NCBI GenBank assembly: GCA_009936765.1
Contig: JAACDL010000181.1
Location: forward strand, 1 to 11,023
Length of the DNA: 11,023 bases
Direction: 5' to 3'
DNA from: Methanobacteriota archaeon
GTDB taxonomy: Archaea; Thermoplasmatota; Poseidoniia; Poseidoniales; Poseidoniaceae
The stretch's first letter is position 1. Each line of letters opens with the position of its first letter. This document shows positions 5,589-11,023 of this stretch, in pieces. A model generated the notes under the pieces. That model did no database searches. It was not told the DNA's origin and was given only the letters and a program-made list of their open reading frames with translations. A program made the translations under genes and the position numbers.

Positions 5589-7730
5589 ATGTCAGAGGCA
5601 TTTACAACAGCAATTATTCTGCTTGGCACACTTTTGCTATTCACACACTATATCCAGAAAGGATTCGGTGGAATGAGCAATCCACTTCGTCAGTTTGGAA
5701 TGTTCCTTCTAACTAAGGCAGCAGGACCTGCAGCAGATATGTTCCAAGAGAAAGAAGGATCTGGTGCAAGGACTTGGATGCAAACCGGTGTATTCTGGTT
5801 AATATTGGCAGGTATCGGTGGTTTCCTTTCAGCTTGGCACAATTACGACCCAGCGGCTTTGGACTCCCTTTCTAACATAGGTTGGTCGTATGATGACGGC
5901 AGCGCTCTTGCTTACTTCAGTGAAGTTGCAATGACCACAGCATTGTTCGCAATCCTTCTCGGTGGAGCACTAGTTGCTCACTCTAGGACAATAGGCTCCG
6001 GACTTGCAAGCGAGGCAAATGCATCCCTGATGGCATTGGTTTGGACAGTTCAGACACTAATTGGATTGGTTCTCTGCACTCTAGATTACTGGGACTTCAT
6101 CACCTATGGGGAAGCCCAGATGGCATTGTACGGGCTAGTTTCAGCACTTCTAGTAATGAGCCTGTTAGTTAATTCACTAATCACTTTAGGAAACCGCGGA
6201 GAATCTCCGGTATCGGTTCCTTCATGGTTCATGATACTGGGACTAGTAGTCCTTCTCTTCAGTAGAGTCAGCAATGCTCTTGGAGAATCACTGGGATGGA
6301 CTGGAACAGTCTGGATCGCCGATATCATCGCATCAGGCTGGGTTCCTTTGGCTCTTATGTTTGCAGTAGGATACCACGTTCTATCTCATGTGTCTGAACA
6401 ACCGATTTGGTCGGGAAGTCTGACCAAGGCATCCATGTTCTTACTATTCGTCACAGTACCTCCGTTCTTCTTATCAGAATCTACTAACGCAGATGCATTC
6501 ACACAATCAATCGGCGCAATTCTAGTTACAGTAGGATTAATGCCAATATTGGCTGCATCTGCGAACATGATTGCGACTATGCGTGGTAATGCTAGCGCAG
6601 TAGTGAACAGTCCCGGTGCAACAGCAGCGGCTGGTGGAGCAATACTTCTACCAGTCTTCGCACTACTAGGTTACTTCACCGGCCTGAATGTAATGGTTGG
6701 CGATGGCAGTATGGCAAATGTTGCCGCAGTAGTCAATTCGTCTTACTTTTACGTCATAGGAGGGGTATTCGCACTAGCTGCATTATTCCACTCCTATCCT
6801 TTAGCAGCAGGCAAAGAATTGACAGGATCTGCAGGAGCAGCATCATGGCTCGTAATCGCAGGTGGGCTTCTTTCGACTATCCTTTTCCTAATGGGAGAGT
6901 GGACAGAAAACGCACTAATAGAATCCGAAGTGGAAGACCCAACAATTGGCCTTTCAGGATTCGCAATCACAGGTGCATTTGCATTCTACGGTGTAGTAAT
7001 CGGATACATTCTAGCAGGTAACAGCGTAATCAAAACGCTACTTGGCGGGAATACAATGGTAACATCCACCGGTACAACGAGTGACATCTCCTCTTACAAC
7101 CTAGTTGAAGGAACTACTTCGATAAGGACATTATTCGGTAGGGGCGTTGGAATTGATACAACCCTAATAATTGGTGAATCCGAGGAAGAAGTGACAGGCG
7201 GCTCTACAGTAATCGAAGTATCTGCAGACCTTCACAACGACGAAGTCGACGAGTTCCCGGTGAATTTCGACGAGGACCTTGTTACACTAACTAAGTGGTT
7301 GTGTGGCCGCGGAACAACCACTGCACAATTCTTCGCTTGGGCTGACATAGATAACTCTGGAGAGATTGATATGTTTGAATTCGCAAACGCTCTAAGAGTT
7401 GGAGAAATCGCGGATTTACCTCCTTGGGATGTTGAGAAACTCGTGAAAGTAATGGACATTAATTCAGATGGTAACATCAACCTCCCTGAATTGGACATCG
7501 CACTTATGGCAATCAGGAACGCTCTCGGAATAGAATTCATTCCTTACGAAGAGGCAGAAGAAGCAGACGCCGAAGAATCTGCTGAAGAAGCCGCTGAAGA
7601 AGAATCCGCACCTACTGAAGCAGAACTCAAGAAGATGAAGAAGGCTGAATTAGTCGATGTTGCAAAGTCAATGGGATTATCTCATACTGGAACAAAGTCC
7701 GATTTGATTGAGCGAATCACTCAGGCGTGA
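5589..7730 (+). CDS. Polytopic membrane protein resembling cbb3-type oxidase subunit I without its metal ligands, with EF-hands and a SAP-like domain
   Basis: 713 aa. Residues about 5-476 form roughly 13 membrane helices. From about 64 to 440 they align by eye with CcoN, for example TGVFWLILAGIGGF, SWFMILGLVVLLFSRVSNA, SEQPIWSGSLT and QSIGAILVTVGLMP. Expected ligands are lost. The low-spin heme His of helix II aligns with Ser111. The first CuB His falls near Ile246. The His-His pair is Phe293-Phe294 (PPFFL). The His-x-His of the penultimate core helix falls in VVNSS (381-385). The remaining histidines (20, 84, 131, 263, 267, 401) are not at ligand positions. The soluble C-terminus has EF-hand loops at 586-597 (D-x-D-x-S-G, Glu597) and 623-634 (D-x-N-x-D-G, Glu634). 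An acidic linker (about 651-675) and a SAP-like helix-turn-helix (about 676-713, MKKAELVDVAKSMGL) follow. The gene is co-transcribed with the 90-residue protein. Respiratory activity is unlikely; calcium binding and nucleic-acid contact are inferences. Confidence 0.75.
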   Translation: MSEAFTTAIILLGTLLLFTHYIQKGFGGMSNPLRQFGMFLLTKAAGPAADMFQEKEGSGARTWMQTGVFWLILAGIGGFLSAWHNYDPAALDSLSNIGWSYDDGSALAYFSEVAMTTALFAILLGGALVAHSRTIGSGLASEANASLMALVWTVQTLIGLVLCTLDYWDFITYGEAQMALYGLVSALLVMSLLVNSLITLGNRGESPVSVPSWFMILGLVVLLFSRVSNALGESLGWTGTVWIADIIASGWVPLALMFAVGYHVLSHVSEQPIWSGSLTKASMFLLFVTVPPFFLSESTNADAFTQSIGAILVTVGLMPILAASANMIATMRGNASAVVNSPGATAAAGGAILLPVFALLGYFTGLNVMVGDGSMANVAAVVNSSYFYVIGGVFALAALFHSYPLAAGKELTGSAGAASWLVIAGGLLSTILFLMGEWTENALIESEVEDPTIGLSGFAITGAFAFYGVVIGYILAGNSVIKTLLGGNTMVTSTGTTSDISSYNLVEGTTSIRTLFGRGVGIDTTLIIGESEEEVTGGSTVIEVSADLHNDEVDEFPVNFDEDLVTLTKWLCGRGTTTAQFFAWADIDNSGEIDMFEFANALRVGEIADLPPWDVEKLVKVMDINSDGNINLPELDIALMAIRNALGIEFIPYEEAEEADAEESAEEAAEEESAPTEAELKKMKKAELVDVAKSMGLSHTGTKSDLIERITQA

Positions 7731-7735
7731 ATGGA

Positions 7736-9010
7736 ATGCGCATAGGTTTGGTTGGAAAGCCAAATGTGGGCAAATCTACATACTTTAGCGCAGCAACTCT
7801 GGCAAAAGTCGACATTGCAAATTATCCATTCTGTACAATAGATCCCAATGTTGGCGTTGCATTTCTATCAGCACCTCAGCCTTGCCCATGCAAAGATTTG
7901 CGTGAACGCTTAGAGGCTGATGGCAGAATGGAGCCAGTATCAAGCGACGATCCTAGACAAGGAAGCATTTGTGAACCAAGAACAGGAACCTGTGTGGGGC
8001 ATGTACGTCTAGTACCCACATTTTTGGTAGATGTCGCAGGTTTAGTTCCTGGCGCATCTGAAGGTAGAGGCAGAGGAAATGCGTTCCTTTCTGACTTAGC
8101 AGATTGTGATGCGCTAATCCAGGTTGTAGATGCGGCTGGTATGACTGACATTGAAGGGAATCCAATCGCTGCAGTAGAAGATGTAGAGTCCTCATTGAAG
8201 GAAGAAACCTCGTTCCTTACGGCAGAACTAGATTCATGGATACATGGTATACTAGATGACGGTTGGTCTAGAGGATCACGTAGGGTGCAGGCTGAAGGCG
8301 AAAAAGGATTGAGCACATTCCTCCATGAGAGGTTTACTGGGTTGGGGGCTAACCTTTCACATGTCCTTCAGGCACTTGATGGATTTAGGACTCAATGGGG
8401 CGGTCTTGAAACCCCTTGGATGTGGCCAGAAGAGAAAGTCCACTCACTTGCTTTCCACCTAAGACAACAATTGTTTCCAATTCATATTGCTGCTAACAAA
8501 GCGGATTCGTCCAAGGGTACACCTTGGGATGCTATCGATTCAAACGGCATAGTCCAGCCTACTATGGCTGACATGGAGTTGGCTTTGCGCAGGGCAGACT
8601 CAGGCGGAATGATTTCGTATAACCCAGGAAGCGTCACTTTCTCTATTACAGATGAATCCAAACTTAACCCTGCCCAAATCACCGCACTTTCTTCAATGAA
8701 AGAAAAGCTATCTAGCGCTGGTGGCACTGGTGTCGCATTATTACTCTCAAGGGTTCTTTTCAATGCACTGAATCACGTAGTTGTGTATCCGGTTGCAGAT
8801 GAGACTGCTTGGAAAGATGGAGAAGGCAGAATATTGCCCGATGCTTTCGTAGTCCCAGATGGAATTGAAACGAAGGCTCTTGCTTACAAGGTCCATAGTG
8901 ATCTAGGAGACGGTTTCATCAAAGCGATAGATGGACGCACTCGTCGAGTAGTAGGTGCTGAACATGAATGCAGCGATAACGATGTGATTAAAATTCACGC
9001 AAAATCGTGA
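7736..9010 (+). CDS. OBG/YchF-superfamily GTPase, Ygr210-like, with TGS domain
   Basis: This is a translation-associated P-loop GTPase, numbered from ATG 7736 (424 aa). P-loop GKPNVGKST spans 7-15, switch I lies around ANYPFCTIDPNVG, and G3 is DVAG at 99-102, followed by GLVPGASEGRGRGN. G4 is NKAD at 254-257. Keeping NKxD separates it from true YchF, which has NxxE and prefers ATP, and fits the archaeal/eukaryotic Ygr210 branch. A Cys-bearing insert between G1 and G3 (Cys50, Cys52, Cys79, Cys86) is typical of that branch and could bind metal. The C-terminal TGS domain covers about 345-422 (VVVYPVADET to IKIHAKS). GTG 7727 is an alternative start overlapping the upstream stop. ATG 7736 gives the family-typical MRIGLVGKP beginning and sits five bases after GGCGTGA. 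It ends directly against the convergent gene. Confidence 0.9.
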   Translation: MRIGLVGKPNVGKSTYFSAATLAKVDIANYPFCTIDPNVGVAFLSAPQPCPCKDLRERLEADGRMEPVSSDDPRQGSICEPRTGTCVGHVRLVPTFLVDVAGLVPGASEGRGRGNAFLSDLADCDALIQVVDAAGMTDIEGNPIAAVEDVESSLKEETSFLTAELDSWIHGILDDGWSRGSRRVQAEGEKGLSTFLHERFTGLGANLSHVLQALDGFRTQWGGLETPWMWPEEKVHSLAFHLRQQLFPIHIAANKADSSKGTPWDAIDSNGIVQPTMADMELALRRADSGGMISYNPGSVTFSITDESKLNPAQITALSSMKEKLSSAGGTGVALLLSRVLFNALNHVVVYPVADETAWKDGEGRILPDAFVVPDGIETKALAYKVHSDLGDGFIKAIDGRTRRVVGAEHECSDNDVIKIHAKS

Positions 9011-11023
9011 TTATTCTTCATCACTTTCTTCTCTAGCAACTGCCAATTGTAGAGCAATGACCATTTTATCAGGCTCTTCAGTACTTGGTGCGGTGGCTGG
9101 TGACATCATTTCTCCTACTTCCACATACAGGCTAGGTCCATTTGCCATGAAGTATACAGAGCCTCGGCCAGCTCTGGAATCGGCAGGTTGTGGACTTTCA
9201 CTACTTGCACAAGCATCGATACAACCATCGGCAAATGCGATGTAAACGCGACCTTCAAGGTCAATTGTTAGATCATTGAAATCCAGTAGGTTTCGGTTAG
9301 AACCTCCTTCTTCGGCACGGCAATCACCACTGTTCAGACATATTGCACCCACTTGAACAGGGTCGTTAGTCAGTCTACGAGTATGGAATGTAGGGTTATC
9401 ATCTAGGGCGTTTAGACTGTAAGTTACGTACAGGTGATAGTGAACTCCACCCGGAGCAAGGTGCCCATTACCATTCCAATCGTTTCCATCGATATCTGTA
9501 GTTCCTAGCAAAGAACCGTTTTCGCTACCAAGGTAAGTAATTGCGATTCTTCCAGGATCGCCAGAATCAGTTTGAGGGAATGCTGTAGAAATTACTTCTG
9601 CTGGACTTATACGGATACTTTCCTGCTCCCACGATTCTCCGGAATCTGTACTTCTAGACATGTAAATACCTTGGTCGCCACCAGTCCAAATATGGTAGGC
9701 GTTGGATTCACTGTCAGTGGCAACTTCAGAGTTTTTGCGAGGATTAGGCGTGCCTGCATCATTTCCCATTTCCCTTTCATCCCAGGTTAGTCCGTTATCT
9801 TTAGAGAAAATTAGTGTTGGAGTTTCTACACGAGGAGTTACGTAAACAGTTCCATCTGGAGCGGTTGTAATCGCACCATGTAATCCACCGTTTGTCGATG
9901 CTAGGCCAACAATATTGCCTCCTAACTCGAAAGAAGCACCACCATCGAAACTAGTGAAGCAGGAAATACCTACTAACTTATTGAAACAGAAATATACTGC
10001 AGTTTCGTAAATATTCTGAGAAAATACACCAACAAGACCTAGCCCTTCATCAGTCCAAGGGCCAGATGCTAACTTGATGTGGTCATTCAGTGGTGTTGTA
10101 CCTGAATCATGGGGATTGCCCAGCCATGATTCTCCATCATTGTCGGACCATCCAATCCATGTGGATTCCAACCCCATCATGTGGATATTGAATACGCGGT
10201 CTGTCACAGGGTCAACCCACCCGTAAGGGTCGCTCGTAAACGGGGCTTGGGTGATGTCTGCGACATTTGTCCAACTTTCGCCATGATCACATGAACGCAT
10301 TGGTTTCTCCATCGCGATGAAGAACATACAGCCGCTAGAAGTAATGCCAATACTCGGCTCCTTTCCAGTTTCTCCTACATCACTGAATATGAAATCCATT
10401 TCCAATGGTGCTTCATTGACCGGCATTCCCGAACTATCTGTGACAAAAATAGTGGGGTCATCAGATGCAATTGTATCAGCGGCTTCTTCCAGTTCGCCTC
10501 CATCTGAAGACATTACAGTGTAAAGGATGGTTGAAGATAATAGTAGCATTACTAGGCCGATTGCCATAGCAGCCTTTGCAGAAAAAGTACCAAACATTGG
10601 CTGGTTGTCCTTTTGTGAGGCCCAACTATCATCGATAATTTCTGCTTCTAAAATAGTAGAGTCTGCAGCGCTAGCAATCGTTGCAGGTTTACCAGATGAC
10701 GATGATGCAACTACAGGTTTGGCGTTTAGTGCTGAAGATGAAAGCTCAATTCTCTTCATCATAGGATGGTGACGTAGTCTCATACATGGCCTTTCAACGA
10801 ATACATACAATGTCATTGCAGATAAGAAGGTCAATGTTAGTGCAAGAATTGCGTTTAGGATAAATGCTGTGTTACCAGACATTTCCATATCGGTAATGAA
10901 GAACTCTGTTGAGATTGGGAATAACCAAATCATTATCATTTCATGCATCAAGTATCCAGAATAAGATAGTTGAGCAATTGGGTAAAGAAATTTAGCACCA
11001 AGAATTGTTCTCAAACTCTTAGC
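9011..11023 (-). CDS. Acyltransferase-3 membrane protein fused to a sialidase-like (BNR/Asp-box) beta-propeller, 5' end outside the window
   Basis: The frame is open to the right edge, so the true N-terminus is missing; TTG 11014 (residue 1 here) is not a credible start. Residues 12-31 (IAQLSYSGYLMHEMIMIWLF) and the helix at 48-75 ending FVERPCMRLR are the last segments of an acyltransferase-3 (OafA-like) domain, which O-acylates surface glycans. A polar linker (about 80-145) leads to an extra membrane helix (about 147-168), which would place the rest outside. The ectodomain has five Asp-boxes (241-248, 290-297, 355-362, 404-411, 455-462; S-x-D-x-G-x-S/T-W/F). It ends with the sialidase-like stretch NLLDFNDLTIDLEGRVYIAF. 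Eight cysteines lie in close pairs (229/242, 343/352, 559/565, 598/602), as expected for disulfides. No FRIP motif is seen, so sialidase activity is doubtful; glycan binding or another hydrolase activity is possible. Confidence 0.8.
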   Translation of the reverse strand, partial: AKSLRTILGAKFLYPIAQLSYSGYLMHEMIMIWLFPISTEFFITDMEMSGNTAFILNAILALTLTFLSAMTLYVFVERPCMRLRHHPMMKRIELSSSALNAKPVVASSSSGKPATIASAADSTILEAEIIDDSWASQKDNQPMFGTFSAKAAMAIGLVMLLLSSTILYTVMSSDGGELEEAADTIASDDPTIFVTDSSGMPVNEAPLEMDFIFSDVGETGKEPSIGITSSGCMFFIAMEKPMRSCDHGESWTNVADITQAPFTSDPYGWVDPVTDRVFNIHMMGLESTWIGWSDNDGESWLGNPHDSGTTPLNDHIKLASGPWTDEGLGLVGVFSQNIYETAVYFCFNKLVGISCFTSFDGGASFELGGNIVGLASTNGGLHGAITTAPDGTVYVTPRVETPTLIFSKDNGLTWDEREMGNDAGTPNPRKNSEVATDSESNAYHIWTGGDQGIYMSRSTDSGESWEQESIRISPAEVISTAFPQTDSGDPGRIAITYLGSENGSLLGTTDIDGNDWNGNGHLAPGGVHYHLYVTYSLNALDDNPTFHTRRLTNDPVQVGAICLNSGDCRAEEGGSNRNLLDFNDLTIDLEGRVYIAFADGCIDACASSESPQPADSRAGRGSVYFMANGPSLYVEVGEMMSPATAPSTEEPDKMVIALQLAVAREESDEE

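Noticed and set aside
5585..5710. Alternative ATG 5585, four bases before the chosen start of the large membrane protein.
   Set aside because: It opens a different frame that stops after roughly 40 codons and gives no hydrophobic or conserved pattern.
7553..7615. Repetitive GAAGAA/GCTGAAGAA-rich DNA near the end of the large membrane protein gene.
   Set aside because: It is explained by the Ala/Glu acidic linker in the encoded protein and is not an independent repeat element.
7876..8316. 146-codon minus-strand open frame inside the GTPase gene.
   Set aside because: It is antisense to the conserved Cys insert and G3 region, and its Ser/Pro-rich translation is typical of a shadow frame.
10527..10772. 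81-codon plus-strand open frame opposite the linker of the fusion gene.
   Set aside because: It mirrors the low-complexity linker and extra membrane helix, with no independent evidence of coding.
9011..11014. Reading the minus-strand gene as complete from TTG 11014.
   Set aside because: The frame continues to the window edge, and the first residues are already inside a conserved acyltransferase-3 C-terminal segment.

Overview
The window looks like a chromosomal segment of an archaeon. The best evidence is a radical SAM protein of the archaeosine-synthase beta (RaSEA) type with both of its cysteine clusters, a Ygr210-type NKxD GTPase with its family Cys-rich insert and C-terminal TGS domain, and a short (PSD-A type) pyruvoyl decarboxylase suited to archaetidylserine. 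Three starts carry a GGTGA or AGGAGGTG ribosome binding site. Together with a bacterial-type proline iminopeptidase, EF-hand and SAP domains, and a membrane-bound sialidase-like surface protein, this suggests a marine Group II-like (Poseidoniales) euryarchaeon. That placement is an inference, because no rRNA or other phylogenetic marker is present. No tRNA, rRNA, CRISPR array, insertion sequence or obvious prophage was seen, and no gene-free stretch exceeds 100 bases.

Layout. Bases 1-64 hold nothing certain. A complete proline iminopeptidase follows (113-1072, +), then a 97-base spacer with two small hairpins. Next is a tight three-gene unit (1170-4028, +): a coiled-coil protein with one EF-hand-like loop, a phosphatidylserine/archaetidylserine decarboxylase, and a membrane-anchored alpha/beta hydrolase. 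These genes are separated by only 2-10 bases. RaSEA (4065-5231, +) follows after 36 bases. A 72-base spacer with a palindrome and a GC-rich hairpin leads to a 90-residue two-helix membrane protein (5304-5576). Twelve bases later comes a 713-residue polytopic protein (5589-7730), and then the GTPase (7736-9010). The last gene (9011-11023, -) converges on the GTPase with no base between the two stop codons and runs off the right edge.

Most interesting content. The 713-residue protein aligns by eye along about 400 residues with the cbb3-type heme-copper oxidase catalytic subunit (CcoN), but every expected heme and copper histidine is replaced. Its C-terminus carries two well-formed EF-hand loops, an acidic linker and a SAP-like domain. 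It therefore looks like an oxidase fold that has lost redox chemistry and been converted to another role, perhaps calcium sensing or nucleic-acid tethering at the membrane. It is coupled to an unrecognised two-helix protein. The minus-strand gene is an unusual fusion of an acyltransferase-3 membrane domain to an extracellular five-Asp-box beta-propeller. The two intergenic starts at 1170 and 5304 share the same layout: hairpin with a 3-base loop, one A, GGTGA, four bases, ATG.

How the genes may work together. The decarboxylase, the anchored hydrolase and the acyltransferase/propeller fusion all concern membrane lipid or cell-surface chemistry. RaSEA and the GTPase belong to tRNA modification and translation. 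I see no single pathway that unites the window.
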